Shown here piece by piece: positions 23,251-34,600 of a stretch of DNA of 64,000 nucleotides (positions are counted from its first letter, which is position 1; each line of letters begins with the position of its first letter). The notes under the pieces are model-generated. The model did not search any database and had not been told where the DNA came from. It saw nothing but the letters and a program-made list of their open reading frames with translations. The DNA lies in the NCBI GenBank assembly GCA_019055375.1, contig JAHQIW010004378.1:186001-250000 (forward strand), given 5' to 3'. The position numbers and the translations under genes were made by a program. This stretch comes from Parelaphostrongylus tenuis (taxonomy: Eukaryota > Nematoda > Chromadorea > Rhabditida > Metastrongylidae).

Positions 23251-23865
23251 TAAATTTGAAACATCATGACACTGCGACTTGAACAGTCAAAATTTTCAGA
23301 AATCTTGAATATTATTTAGGTGAGAACAGTTTGAATTGGGCGTTTACTTTAGCTTTAGTTGTTTAACGTCGTGAATATGTCACGTGGCAAATGATTCTAG
23401 GTCTTTTTCCTGAGTCGATCGATCGCTGGATCATATGATCTGAGCGATATTCCCCTTGAAACTGATTTGTAGGAGCATGCAAGTGTAGCTGTTGATATCA
23501 TCCTGGGAGAAATCTGTACGTTTCCGGTCAGACAGTGGTGGAATTCTTGGCTTTGTTCAGGCGTAAACTCATGTTTTCTTTTGTTTTTGTTGATGTTCAC
23601 AAAAGCTGAACTGTTCCCATTTATCTCTAGAGGTGTTTCCTGAAGCGATGAATATGGTGATTTGACGCTCGTTCATTTTTCCCTTGAATTTGGCTCATCT
23701 GTCGGTTTCCATTGTATCCGAGAGCCTCCGGAACAGACTGTTTTTCGCATTCGTGCGGCCTGTAGTTTGCTATAATCTACTTAAAGGACAAATCCTATGT
23801 TGTTGACGAGGAGAGCACTGTTTGTTTTGGGAGTAAACTGTTGCAATAATACCAACACCGAGCGC
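23250..23865. other. Unassigned intergenic DNA
   Basis: No recognisable feature. A 67-codon minus-strand frame (23600-23397) has no known motif. Confidence 0.4.
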
Positions 23866-23867
23866 GT

Positions 23868-24125
23868 ATGAATGCACTGGTTGGAGATGGTCTATCACAC
23901 AGACATGGCCCATCAGGCGGTGATCGATGGTTCGCCCCCGCGCTTGGGCTTCATTAAGTCTTCCATTCGTTTGGGGTGGGGAAGCGTTGCCAGACTCACC
24001 TGGGAGGACAGTGCCACTGACTTGATGTATCTGTAGGCCATCGCGAGTCATTGAAAAGGTCAGATATGCGCCTTAATTAGCTACAAGCGGTGCTTGACGA
24101 GAACGAATGCATGGGGGTTCCATCA
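23868..24125 (+). repeat. tRNA-headed short element, family A
   Basis: The head contains GATCGATGGTTCGCCCCCGC (B box). The body has CACTGACTTGATGTATCTGT, GCCATCGCGAGTCATTGAAA and GGTCAGATATGCGCC, and the tail GAATGCATGGGGGTTCC. This matches the order in the other family A copies. Confidence 0.75.
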
Positions 24126-24554
24126 GATATTCACTAACGGCGACAGTTTTGATGTCAATAACAATAATAATTAGTAATGATGGTCTCTATCGCCTATCGA
24201 GCGAGTTCCAGTACTTCGACTATATTCATTGTTCCTCATGTCATACGAAAAGCTCTTCGGATTTGTGTGTGAGTTCGTCTGTTTTCCAAAGCTTTCAGTT
24301 GCTTGTGAAGATTACTGATCACTGCTTAAGCAGGATTTTCTTTGGAGTCCTTGGAGTGGTCCCCTGGAGCGCTCTCCAGTCACGTACAGTCGCCATAACG
24401 AATATTGATCCCCCATTCAAGTTTAGTACCAGTCTGGTACCAGTCACGAATGATGGGTGTGGCTTTTCGATAGCCCTGGGCAGAGTGAAACTTGCCACCA
24501 CATTTGTGTTATGTGAAACCTCTGACCACTCCGCTTCTCGATCTGCGATAATAA

Positions 24555-25220
24555 TCGTCGTAACTATACCTTTATTTCGAGTGCTTTGTTTAGACCACGC
24601 TCAAATTTCAATATATCCTTTCATCATTATTTGAGCCAACATGTCATGCGGTCTGGTAAGGGCTTTTGTACAGCCCGAGACACGTGTTTCGTCCTTACAA
24701 ACTCAACAGCCGGGCAGAGCGCGTCGTCTTTCGATGTCATCGACGACGAAGGCTCAACACTCCATGTCAAGTGAAACCTTCACCCAACCCAGAGTGTCGT
24801 GCACTCGATTGCTCATTGGCTGGTAATTTTAACATAATTATACCTTTATCTCGAGTGCTTTGTTTAGACCACGCTCAAATTTCAATATATCCTTTCATCA
24901 TTATTTGAGCCAACCTGTCATGTGGTCTGGTAAGGGCTCTTGTACAGCCCTATACACGTATTTCGTCCTTACAGACTCATCAGCCGGGCAGAACGCGTCG
25001 TCTTTCGATCTTTTTATAGTCATTCTCTCGGGAGCCTTACACTCCTTATAGAGAGTCATCGACGACGAAGGCTCAACACTCCATGTCAAGTGAAACCTTC
25101 ACCCAACCCAGAGTGTTGTGCACTCGATTGCTCATTGGCTGGTACTTTAACATAATTATACCTTTATTTCGAGTGCTTTGTTTAGACCACGCTCAAATTT
25201 CAATATATCCTTTCATTACG
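24555..25220 (+). repeat. Family F5 repeat, two-and-a-bit tandem copies
   Basis: Copy 1 is at about 24560-24835, copy 2 at about 24838-25150, and the start of a third to 25220. Each unit has TTCGAGTGCTTTGTTTAGAC, CACGCTCAAATTTCAATATA, TTATTTGAGCCAAC, ACACGTRTTTCGTCCTTACA, GCCGGGCAGA, GACGACGAAGGCTCAACACT and CACTCGATTGCTCATTGGCT. Copy 2 has an insert of about 50 bases (TTTTTATAGTCATTCTCTCG). Small frames here arise from the repeat. Confidence 0.85.
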
Positions 25221-25224
25221 GTTA

Positions 25225-25757
25225 GTATTAGGTCTTTTCATTTCTGGTGCTAGAGTTTTAAACACCGAATACACATTTCTGCCATTTCTCTGGCAACAAA
25301 TCAATGCCGTTTTCGTGGAGCTCGTCGGCCTCGGATTCGAAAAATGTTGTCAATTCTTGACGCAAATCTTTGATGTCTCGGAACTTCTTGTTGCTCAGGA
25401 AGTGCTCCAGCGGCCGGAAGAGGTGATAGTCAGGTGGCGACAAGTCAGCGCTATACGGCAAATGATCCAGCAACTTCTAGCTTAGTTCTGTCAACTCCCC
25501 CTTTGTCGATATGGCGACATGCAGCTTTGCGTTGTCTTCAAGCAGGATGAGATCGCGGAGACGTCAGCGTGGCAGGGCCCGATCGCAGAGGTCGAGGTGT
25601 TTACAGTAGTGCTGGGCGTTGATCGTCTCTTCGGCTATCAACAAGCCCCAATGAACTGACCCGGACCGGTCTCAGAAGCCGTTGAGTATAGCCTTTAGCG
25701 TGACTCGACGCGAATTGCTGTAATGCCAAAACTTATGGGAAGACCTAGTAATAATTC
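25225..25757 (-). pseudogene. Internally deleted mariner element (C-terminal transposase remnant)
   Basis: The minus strand encodes the mariner catalytic C-terminal half: LILLEDNAKLHVA (DN motif), HLPYSADLSPPDYHLF (PDLSPxDYH motif) and LLPEKWQKCVFGV at the end. Stops occur near 25682, 25567 and 25480. The ends AGGTCTTCCCATAAGTTTTG and, inverted on the other side, TTAGGTCTTTTCATTTCTGG look like mariner TIRs, so this is a whole but internally deleted element of about 530 bases. The N-terminal HTH half is missing. Confidence 0.85.
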
Positions 25758-25954
25758 GTCATGAATAATAAATATTAATGGTGGTTGTAACATTTCTCCG
25801 CTTTGAAAATGATGTCGTCTTTATATAACAAAGCTTCGGTCAGACAGAAGGTATGCTGGGAGGCTTTGATAACACCTTCGATAGTCGTTGACCCTCATTA
25901 AATTTTACAAAGCTGATATTCATAGAGAGCGGATTAGTTTCGTGTATCCCTTAC

Positions 25955-26530
25955 ATGGTTAACGAAATGATCATCGTCGAATGCTTTGATTACTTCTGTG
26001 CTGACGGAGAAATCAACATGATGAATGACTTAGCTCCTGAATTGAGCAGTAGGAAGTACACAGCTCTCGGAGCTTGCAAGAGTTTCGAGGATGTAGTGAA
26101 ACGGTCTGGGAACACTCGAATCCTTGATCACTTCTTCGGTTTTACAATTCCTGCTACTTCAATGTACGCGTCGAGAACCTGGTCGCTACGTAAGCCGTAT
26201 GGAGGATCACTTACGTTATCAGACATGAGAAGGAGATGGTGGGAGTATCCGGCATCAGGAAAGTAAGAAGGTTCGAAGTCTCGACCCATATTTATGAGTA
26301 GTAACTTACATGGATTGCGTGAGAACAACAACCGATGAACAAATTTTTTTCCGGATGTCAACCACATTCCTGGAAGACCATCCTCTCCCCCTTTCATGGT
26401 CAGAGTTTTTCACGGAAACCGTAGAGATTTGTGAACTTCGGCGAGTCACTGGATGAGCCCAATGGACGATTCTTGTACACGACAGGGACAGATTAGGGTT
26501 TAGTGTAGCCCACGCGACGTTTAGCAGGAC
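25955..26530 (+). pseudogene. RTE retrotransposon C-terminal fragment
   Basis: The plus-strand frame 25955-26266 has GACKSFEDVVKRSGNTR and SRTWSLRKPYGG, aligning with RACGTFKSIEYVVKRTKN and AETWSLRKQDER of the RTE element at 0-3 kb. The similarity continues weakly to about 26530, including GTGTAGCCCACGCGACGTTT. A 5'-truncated, decayed copy with no RT or nuclease domain. Confidence 0.75.
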
Positions 26531-26629
26531 AACAGATAAGATAAGGTGAGCATTGAAAATAATATAATACTAGCGTGATTCAGTGTCCTCAGCCCTTCGC
26601 GGACGTTGAGGGTTATTGTGGCCCTCGGA

Positions 26630-26990
26630 TTTCCGAAGTTCTTTTTTTCGCTAGACAAAGCTTTTTATCCGGAATTTGAGTAAACTTTCAAAAGCTTAAA
26701 TCTCGGCAATTCCGACACCTTGCTTGATTTTCAAAAATATCTTTGCAGTGCGCTGTAGCAGCATGAGTAAAACCACGTTGCATTTTCAGTTTTATTCATT
26801 TATTCAGTTACTTTAATTGCTCGGATAAGCTGTGTGGATCGCTTTTCACTCGACTACATTAAGCTCATTCGATAGCCCAAATCTCGACGATTTTGGAGCT
26901 TTAACTGGTTCTTGAAAAGGTTTTTATAGCACGCTGTGAGAGCGAAAACAATATCACATTTCACATTTGAAGTTTTCTTTGCACACAGGA
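26630..26990. mobile_element. Partial foldback element, family F1
   Basis: TTCGCTAGACAAAGC, CTTTCAAAAGCTTAAATCTC and ACATTAAGCTCATTCG match F1 arm motifs, but only fragments in the left orientation are present. Confidence 0.5.
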
Positions 26991-27189
26991 GTTAAGTATG
27001 CACAAAAAGTATACAGTCTTTTAGAGAAAATCATGTTCCATCAGAATGGGACAGAGAAGTTAACCTATATTTTGAAAGAGTAAAAAAATCTGTTGAAAAG
27101 CATTGGAGATGTCGTGTATGCTGCCGTCCGCAAATGGTTAATATTGCCATCAGAACTGGCGTTGCTGCATCGATGTCTATTCCTGTATT

Positions 27190-27490
27190 CCCCTGATTTA
27201 GTGATATTTTCACCTAATGGTACGTGTAGAATGTTCTTCGTCGTCAACTCTATGTCGGGGTTGGGTTCCCACTAGAGGATTGATTAAAGACAAAGAGTAT
27301 GCTTGACTGACGAGGCTGTCAAGGGCGAAACACGTGCATCGGGCTCTATAAGTTCCCCTATAACAGACCACATGCATGGCTCAAAAATTGACCATCAGGC
27401 ACATTGGAAGGTGAGCGTGTCCTTAGGGATACACTTGAAAGGAAAGGCATGTTATCATATCTATGATCCATTTCCGTGTTGGGTTAAGCG
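27190..27490 (-). repeat. Family F5 repeat, single inverted copy
   Basis: Read on the minus strand: TGAGCCATGCATGTGGTCTG, CCCGATGCACGTGTTTCG, CTTGACAGCCTCGTCAGTC and GACGACGAAGAACATTCTAC, in the family order. Confidence 0.75.
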
Positions 27491-27494
27491 TCGT

Positions 27495-28000
27495 GAATGA
27501 AAGCGGGTGTATAAATCGTCGTAGAATTGGTTAAAGAATGTAAGGATAGGAGAGATATTTCCATTTGATCCATAAATAAGCTGTTACCTCGCAAGTCTTG
27601 CGGCAAGATTTCGTCGGTCTGTGTGATCCAAGTTGGATTCCTTGGTGGTCAGAGGATGTTTCAGATGATTACATTTTAAGGACATTAACTTCGCGCCGTT
27701 GGATTTAGTATTTTTTTTGGGTAAGCGGGTCATAAATCGGGTTTGTGAACAATGGAAAGCGTCTTTTTCTAGTAACCGACAGGACATGTTTTGACCAGGT
27801 TTTTCGCAGCAATGGCCAATATTTCAACCTGCAAGGTAGATTCGCCGCCAGTCATGTCAGTCTGTAGGTATCTTCTACTACTACCAAATCGTATTTTGAT
27901 CTTATATCCACGTGTGAAACTCTAACTGTTCCAAGATTTCCATTGTTTCAGTGCTTTTCCGCAGTGTTATGATGTTTCGAATGTACCTAAGGGAATTGAG
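27495..28000. other. Unassigned DNA
   Basis: No feature recognised. Short frames on both strands have no motif. Confidence 0.35.
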
Positions 28001-28004
28001 TGGT

Positions 28005-28095
28005 GATCAAAAATTCGACCTCAGGCGGAAGTTGAACCCACGTTTCACCCGTGCGGGGGGCGAGTGCTACCACTACACGACCGAGGTACATTTGC
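28005..28095 (-). repeat. tRNA-like element (family C)
   Basis: In the minus sense, ACCTCGGTCGTGTAGTGGTA is the head, and GTGGGTTCAACTTCCGCC the B-box region. AAAAATTCGACCTCAGGC at the other end is the family flank. Confidence 0.7.
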
Positions 28096-28132
28096 TCCGC
28101 TACTCTTTCTTTAATATCTCTACGATAGCTAT

Positions 28133-28386
28133 AAGGATATGACATGTTTTGAGCCGATAGGTCTAGTGCTATATAGGCGCCTATTTCGTCCTATTGGGAC
28201 TCATCAGTAGCACCCTTCCTCGGTTCCGTCGATCTCTTGAGGTTAAATAATCCTCTAAAGGAATCGACGCCGAGTAAAAAAAGCACCCAAGGTAGGATAA
28301 TGATATTACCTGACTTTGTGGTGACCGGCAGTCGTGCTTGCCCTGTATAGCACTAGACTATCGGCTCAAAACATGTCATGTCCTTA
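28133..28386. mobile_element. Foldback DNA element, family F3 (about 250 bases)
   Basis: The ends ACATGTTTTGAGCCGATAGG and CTATCGGCTCAAAACATGTC are inverted copies; TCTAGTGCTATA and TATAGCACTAGA extend the match. The centre has TCGATCTCTTGAGG and CCTCTAAAGGAATCGA, also inverted. No coding capacity. Confidence 0.85.
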
Positions 28387-28434
28387 TCAGATTGAATCGT
28401 TTTGAGCGGGTCTGTAAAAGAGCGGTCGATAGCA

Positions 28435-28560
28435 GAGGTATGGTTCTACGATACCTGTCAACCACCACCGTTCAACAGGTTGGGCACACGCCCCCGGTAT
28501 GTGAACGCGAGTTCAACTCCCGCCTAAGGGCATTTTTTGCTCACCACTCAATATTCTTAA
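28435..28560 (+). repeat. tRNA-like element (family C)
   Basis: The B box is in GCGAGTTCAACTCCCGCC and the trailing arm is TTTTTTGCTCACCACTCAAT. The head is decayed. Confidence 0.6.
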
Positions 28561-28564
28561 GACC

Positions 28565-29440
28565 GTTCTAACTGTCGATAATTCCTTCTCATATCGCTGA
28601 GTCTTCATTTTTTTTTTTGTTCTTGCAATCAATTAATGCCAACTTGTTTCATCAGTTTTTTTTCCATTTTTTTCCTAGTGACGTAAGTGCTCCAGTAAGC
28701 AATGCTAGTGGAAAATCTTTTCACACGATAGTAGCACATATCTCTCAAATTTACTCTAATAGGTAATTGTCGATTCTCCAGATGGTTTACCACCTCATCT
28801 TTGCTGGGAGATTTCTTGGGTGTCGGACTGAGCAGTGCAGCAGGTATTCAAACCCAAGCATGGCCACCCAAACTAAGAAAGTCCAACGTTTCAACCGCAG
28901 ATCTCAGCTAGCCGTAAATCATACCAGGAATGATCACCGTCTTGGTAGCTATTAATCGCAAGATGGTATCCCCCTTTCATCCACAAAGGCTGGCGACTGC
29001 TTTAATGTGGTGACGACCTGAGGAAGTCGCGGCTAGGCTCACGTCGAGACTTTAGGAAGGAAAAACGGCTATCCAACACATTTTCATGTGCTGAGGTCCG
29101 CACAATTCGTGGACACGAACTGTTCAGGTGTGCAAGTAAGTAATTTCTAATCAGGGTATATGATTCATGGATGCTAAGTGCTATGCAAAGCATTCTACCT
29201 TAGGAGTTGGACCGGCGTTTCATTTTTAGAGGGGGGGGGGGAGCTTGCTACCATTGCATCACAGAAGTCACCGACTTGTAACCACCCTTTCTCCGATATG
29301 ATTCATATAGAATTTTACTTATTTTGATTCATCCAATAGCTGTCAGCTTAACTCGGTTCCATACCGATTTGAGCTTTTAAGACCGAACCCGCCAACATGT
29401 TGATTAACAGCTGTGATTTTTAAATCGAAGAAAGAGTGAT
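28565..29440. other. Unassigned DNA with a G-run
   Basis: No gene recognised. An 11-base G run lies at 29231-29241. ATGCTAAGTGCTATGCAAAG at 29170-29190 and the following 90 bases look like a further decayed family C tRNA-like unit on the minus strand. Confidence 0.45.
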
Positions 29441-29448
29441 AGCAGAAC

Positions 29449-29545
29449 GGTGGCCTCGGTGGTATGGTAATAGTCCCCGTAGGGGTGAATCGCGAGTTCG
29501 ATTCCCACGTATAGTTGGATGTTTTGCATATCACTTGGCATCTTT
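29449..29545 (+). repeat. tRNA-like element (family C)
   Basis: GGCCTCGGTGGTATGGTAAT is the head, GAGTTCGATTCCCACGT the B box, and TTTTGCATATCACTTGGCAT the arm. Confidence 0.7.
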
Positions 29546-29549
29546 GTAT

Positions 29550-30120
29550 ATGCAGATGTGGCGTCGTAAAGACGCTCTAAGAACGGCAAAGTAGTAAAAA
29601 TAATTCTACTAAAGTTTGCCAGTTCCATTCCCCGTCCTTAAACTAAGCCTGTTAACTGTTTGTATCATGAACACAAAGGTTTGTCGTCGTTCATGCTATA
29701 ATATTTCCAACTCTAGTGATCTACAGTGACTTCTGTTGCTTCTCCTTTTTCCTTTTTAAATGTTTGTGCCTTGTATCTTTCGTTTATATAGGGTTCCTAT
29801 TCTGGAGTCTAATCAGAGCAATGGTAGTTTCACTGAACCATCCTCAAATTAGGTTTGCTAACCCTGTCGGTACATGGGTGAGGTTTATTGTTTTTGTTGA
29901 GATCATCTCAGTTTCATTTCAGTTAGAGTGACTCAGCTCTTTTATGATTGTTTTTGTTTGAAATGTTTGCCGTTCGTGAGCATCTCTCTCGTTCGTAGGG
30001 GTTTGTGTCTTCTACCGTAATCTGTCTATGCAACGTGTATTAGTAGCACACGTTATATTATCTATCGATGACGCATGTTTGCATTCAATTTTTGTTTTCG
30101 TCATTGACTGGTGGTGTTTC
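29550..30120. other. Upstream region of the SMIM14-type gene
   Basis: No second gene is recognised. The stretch is T-rich (TTTTTGTTGAGATC; TTTTTGTTTGAAATG), as expected for an outron or promoter region before a nematode trans-splice site. A 71-codon frame at 29716-29931 lacks motifs. Confidence 0.35.
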
Positions 30121-30130
30121 CGTTTTTCAG
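30121..30130 (+). promoter_or_regulatory. Likely trans-splice (or cis 3' splice) acceptor before the SMIM14-type start
   Basis: CGTTTTTCAG matches the nematode TTTTCAG acceptor and lies 23 bases upstream of the ATG, with no obvious upstream coding exon. A short leader is the usual arrangement for spliced-leader addition. Confidence 0.5.
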
Positions 30131-30153
30131 AGTGGTGTTCCTCTGTACTCACG

Positions 30154-31152
30154 ATGGGTGACGATCCTTGCGAATGTCTTTTCAATCATGAAGCGGCTAT
30201 GAGAAGATTGTTATCACTGGTACGTAAGATTTTATGCATGTAACTTCTTTATGGAATTCATATAGTTTTACAGAAAAAAAACAGGTGGTACATCTGAGTT
30301 CCACCAGCTGGTTAAAGAAGGATAAAGCGCTCGGCGTTGAACTCCTGAGGGATGCGCCATGCATTTGTCCTCATCTAGCATTGTCTGAGGTGACTGGATG
30401 CATATCTGGCCTTTACAACGACTCACAGTGGCTTGCCGATGTGTCAAGTCATTGCTTCTATCGTTCCAAATAAATCTGGTTCAAACTTGCCGACCCTCGA
30501 GGAATGGGGGCTTGCTGAGCTATGAGCACAGGATTCGAACCATCGACCGTCGTAGCAGGGCGCCTCTAACCACTCACGCGCCCTCTTCAAATGGGCAGTT
30601 GATACGTCTGTAAAACCTTGGGAAAAGCAAAATCAAAGCAGCCACTTGTTGTTAGTGAAATTTATCGCCTCAAATCAATTACTGACTGAAAAACAAAGCT
30701 TTTCAGCTACGTGATACTCAGGACTATTGTACAGATTCGGAATGTATTACTGATGGAGGACCAAGTGCGATCGCTAGCAACTCTCTTCTGCTCTGGACTA
30801 TGCTATGGGGTTTTCTAGCTCTGATTCTATTCTTTCTGCGTCCGAACTCTATGCGATCGAACCCACAAGGCCTTGGAAAACCGGGACCAAGCAATGATCA
30901 CGTGAGAATTCTTACGTTATCCGAACGAGATTGTATATTCTACTTCAGTATAGTTATAAGTAATTCAGAACAACCAGCCACCTGCACCAGGAGTTATGTA
31001 ATGAAATAATGATACCGACATGAGTACGTCCACTATATGCGCTCGATTTCACAAACATTCGATGTGTACACATATTGTAAATATAGTATCCGTCTTCCAA
31101 GATGCCTTTTTCATTTCAGCTGTATCAATTGGGACAACACTTGTTTCCGTAA
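30154..31152 (+). CDS. SMIM14: SMIM14-type small integral membrane protein
   Basis: Exons 30154-30219, 30707-30901 and 31120-31152 join in frame to 97 codons, close to the length of vertebrate SMIM14 (about 99). The N-terminus has DPCECLFNHEAAMRRLLSL, matching the family's Asp-Pro-Cys-Glu-Cys and His-Glu-x-Ala-Met-Arg-Arg signature. A conserved DTQDYCTDSEC follows, then one hydrophobic segment (LLLWTMLWGFLALILFFL, about residues 50-67) ending in LRPNSMR. The family is a single-pass ER-membrane protein of poorly known function. The last exon (10 codons ending in TAA) is the least certain part; the splice CAC/GTGAGA to TTTCAG/CTG is canonical. The first intron carries a family A repeat. The gene is convergent with pph-6, ending about 450 bases from its stop codon. 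Confidence 0.88.
30338..30598 (-). repeat. tRNA-headed short element, family A, in the SMIM14 intron
   Basis: The full reverse order is present: tail CTCGGCGTTGAACTCCTGAG and GATGCGCCATGCATTTG, body GCATATCTGGCCTTTACAAC and GACTCACAGTGGCTTGCC, then the inverted B box GGATTCGAACCAT and head GCCTCTAACCACTCACGCG. Confidence 0.8.
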
Positions 31153-31604
31153 TGTCTACTGGTCTGATCCCCCGGTATAGCGATCAAATAAATCGTATAT
31201 ATCGGATCGTATGATTGGTTACATACTTTTTCTTCTCCTCTCTTCTCTCCCTTTTGCTTCTCGCATCACTGTTTTTGTCATAAATTTTGGCGTAGATCAC
31301 CGTTTGTCATTTCTGTATCTAGATAATTTCTAACTTACCGCGGCTAGCCTAGCTATGAATGTGATTCGCTAGATATTTCTCGATTTCCTTGAAAAACTTT
31401 TATTTTTGGTACAGTAAATCTTTGAGGGTGAACCACGTTTACTATGCATCAAATCCATCAATCATTACATAACTTCATCATAACAGAAAGTGAGAAAGTG
31501 TAACGACTACCCGATCCACGATATCAATATCAAAAAAAAAGAGAAATTCTGAGAGATAAACGTGGATATTCCACGCATTCCAAAGGGAACAAGAACACGC
31601 AAAA

Positions 31605-34600
31605 TCACATAAAATACGGGCTCACGACTTTATCTGGAACTTCGCGACGATCTTCTGGTACTGCTGCGAATTGTTTGACATCTCGAGTCCCATCTTCAGA
31701 TATTGAGAGGACACTGGCCCAGTTAGCACATCGATAACAGTAGTTGGGCGCTAAAGATAAATACAATTGTTTTAGTCTTTTGATGACCAACGTTGACAGA
31801 CAGGGCGCCGTCGATTTCCCACAAGACCTGACGCTGCCATTCCCCCTTTGGGTGGGATTAGACTTCGCGCGGTGAGAAGCAGAATGACTCTCATGGTCCT
31901 TAAAGGGCCAATTATCTGATGAAAGGTTGGTGGCTGAGTATCTTCACAACAAACTCAGTAATTTCTCTGAGTTTCTACACCAATCAAGTATACGTTGAAC
32001 TTAACCGACCGCGCAAAAGCCTAAGGTTGATCATGATAATGATAAATTTGCATTCCCAAGGGGTCGACCGATTTCCTAACGCGTAATGGACGACGTGCAT
32101 TGTATACAATCACACATAGTCAAAAGCACTAGTACGGTTACTTCGAACACATATCTCTAAAATCATAGTGGATTTCAATGGTCAAGAGCAAACCCATGAG
32201 ACGCATAACCTCGTCCCATATCCCAGATTTACTTGATCCTAAAATATCCTCACACATACTCTGTGCAGCTGGTTCCCACAATACTTAGAAAAATCAGAAG
32301 GAATAAGGCGGTCATTATTCAAAGAATGCTGTTTCGAGTGCGGGGTTTTCTTTTAATCCAATAAATTGTGTGTCAATTTGATCTGTAAAGGCTCTTGAGT
32401 TCTGCTGAAACGTCAGCAATTGTTGAACAATTTCGTGCCTGCTCAGAAAAAAAAACCAAACCCTCTAAATCCCCTCCACAAAAAATGCACAATGAATTCG
32501 GCAGGAGAGGAGTCGGATTTCTCAAGCCAGTAGGATGTGTTTTCTTCGTTTTTTTTTTCTCGATGCTACTTTTAGGATATCGAGGTGACTCTACACTCTG
32601 AAATTCGGGTACCATGTCAAGGCGGTGCCGTCAATGCAGTTAGTGGCTGTGACGATTCCTCTAATAACTTGGGAATTTGGAACAAAGACTCGCCCCGATT
32701 CTCTATAGATTCACGCCTCAAACAGATCTGATCAAGGAATAGCTTCTGAAAACCAGTTATATCCTAAACCATTATGCTAAGGATTCTTTGTGAAATTATC
32801 AATCTCTCAAATCCTCAATCACTTCTGATGTGTGAAAACTATCAATAGTGCCAACGCCGAGCACGTCTCTCTTATCCCACGCCATTTCAATGACAGTTGC
32901 CTCAACTTCCAAAATGTTACTAATGCATTTCTTTTATTGTCAAAACGACCTTCTGTTGACACTGGACGACAAACATATCTGCAAACGTGATTGTTCGCGG
33001 CCACAGCCGCATGGGAGAGACCAACAATAATCGAGGATGGTGATGGCAATGTTGATAACTATGCCGTGTCCAATGACTTCCGTTGTGAACTGATTTAATG
33101 AAAAAGGAAGGCTTAACTGGAAGGTATTTTACTGGAAAGTTGGAGAAGTAGGGCCTGAAAACAACGCAGGATATCACAAAGACGCTGTTTCTATCAGTAA
33201 TATTGGAAAACCAGCGTCGTATGCTAAACCAGAATCACACAAGATCATCAAGGCCTTTCAGAAAACTACACGATAGCAATGGATTAAACAAAGGTCCAGA
33301 ATAGCAAAAACAATTTACCTGACCACACTGTGCACAACTTGTTATCGAAGAAGTACCGAAAACCTTCACTGACGAGTTGATGAGATCGACAGATCAATTC
33401 CAGGCCATTCGTATGTAGAAACGCTTCCGTGACCGTTCTACCAAATACCTTCAAAACACACGTTTTTTTTTTATTACACCGAAATTCTTATAGACTAAAT
33501 GTAGAATTAAGAACCTGTACTTCAGTGGTCAAATTACAAACTAAAACAACCCAATAATGGAATAGAAAACTCAATGAGAAAACAAAAAACAAGCTTTTGC
33601 TCGGTTTGTACAAACACTTGAACTGAACACTGTTTGCAATATTTGTGACTAGCAATACATTTTACAATAGAATTTGGGGTAGAAATACCCCATATCACTC
33701 CATAAAGTAGAGAATTTGACGCAAAAAAAAAGGAAAACGTACCCAGCCGGCACCACGCTGATTAAGAACCCATCCTTCTTCGCGTTCCTCAGGATCCGAC
33801 CACATGAGATCACAAAGAGGACCCTTCATAGATAAATATATGCATGTGTTCACAATATAAATAAGCGGAATAGTTTTATTAGAAAGTTGACTATGTAGAA
33901 TAGCACACCTTCGTGGGTATCTCAACTGCTCGATTGAGGCTCAGCATCTTATCTATTGACTTGATTTCCGGTGACAAACCTCCATGAACACATAGTATGG
34001 TATCATCAATGATAGCAGCAACGGGTAGTACATCAAACACCTTTGAAATATGAACATTAAAACAATGCCGATAACGCATACATATATTCTCATGAACTTT
34101 CATATCACTGCTGTAATAGCAGTGTCACGATGCTTTTGAATCTAAGGATATCCAGTGCTATGCAAAACTTTCAGTTTGAGGGGAAGTTGAACCCGTGTAT
34201 CATCCATACCGAACACTGCGCGTGCTAACCACTACACTGTCGAAGCCACCGCTCTGCCTCCACTTTTCCTTCGCTATAATGCAGTATGTCCTTATCAAAT
34301 GCAAAATGCCAAACAATTACCATTTTTTACACCCTAATCCTCAAGAACACCCCGCTGACGAAGAGTATTGCGGCATATTACCCAAGGATAAGCTTCCAAA
34401 AATCCGGTATCAGATTCATGTCTATTTCTTGACTCGTTAATATGTCTACTGCTAGGTGGTGCACTGGTTAGAGGTGCCCTGTCGCACACGTGGCTGATGG
34501 TTCGATCTCGCGCTCAAGGTTCACCAAACTTTCCGTCTTTTCGAGGTTCGCGGATAGGTTTCAGCCTTGTCTGGGAAAAGAGAATCACTGACTGATACAT

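Noticed and set aside
24107..24634. 175-codon plus frame before the F5 tandem
   Set aside because: No conserved motif; it begins in the tail of a family A element and ends in an F5 repeat.
24555..25220. CRISPR-like tandem repeat
   Set aside because: The two tandem units are about 280-310 bases each and dispersed copies exist elsewhere; the locus is eukaryotic.
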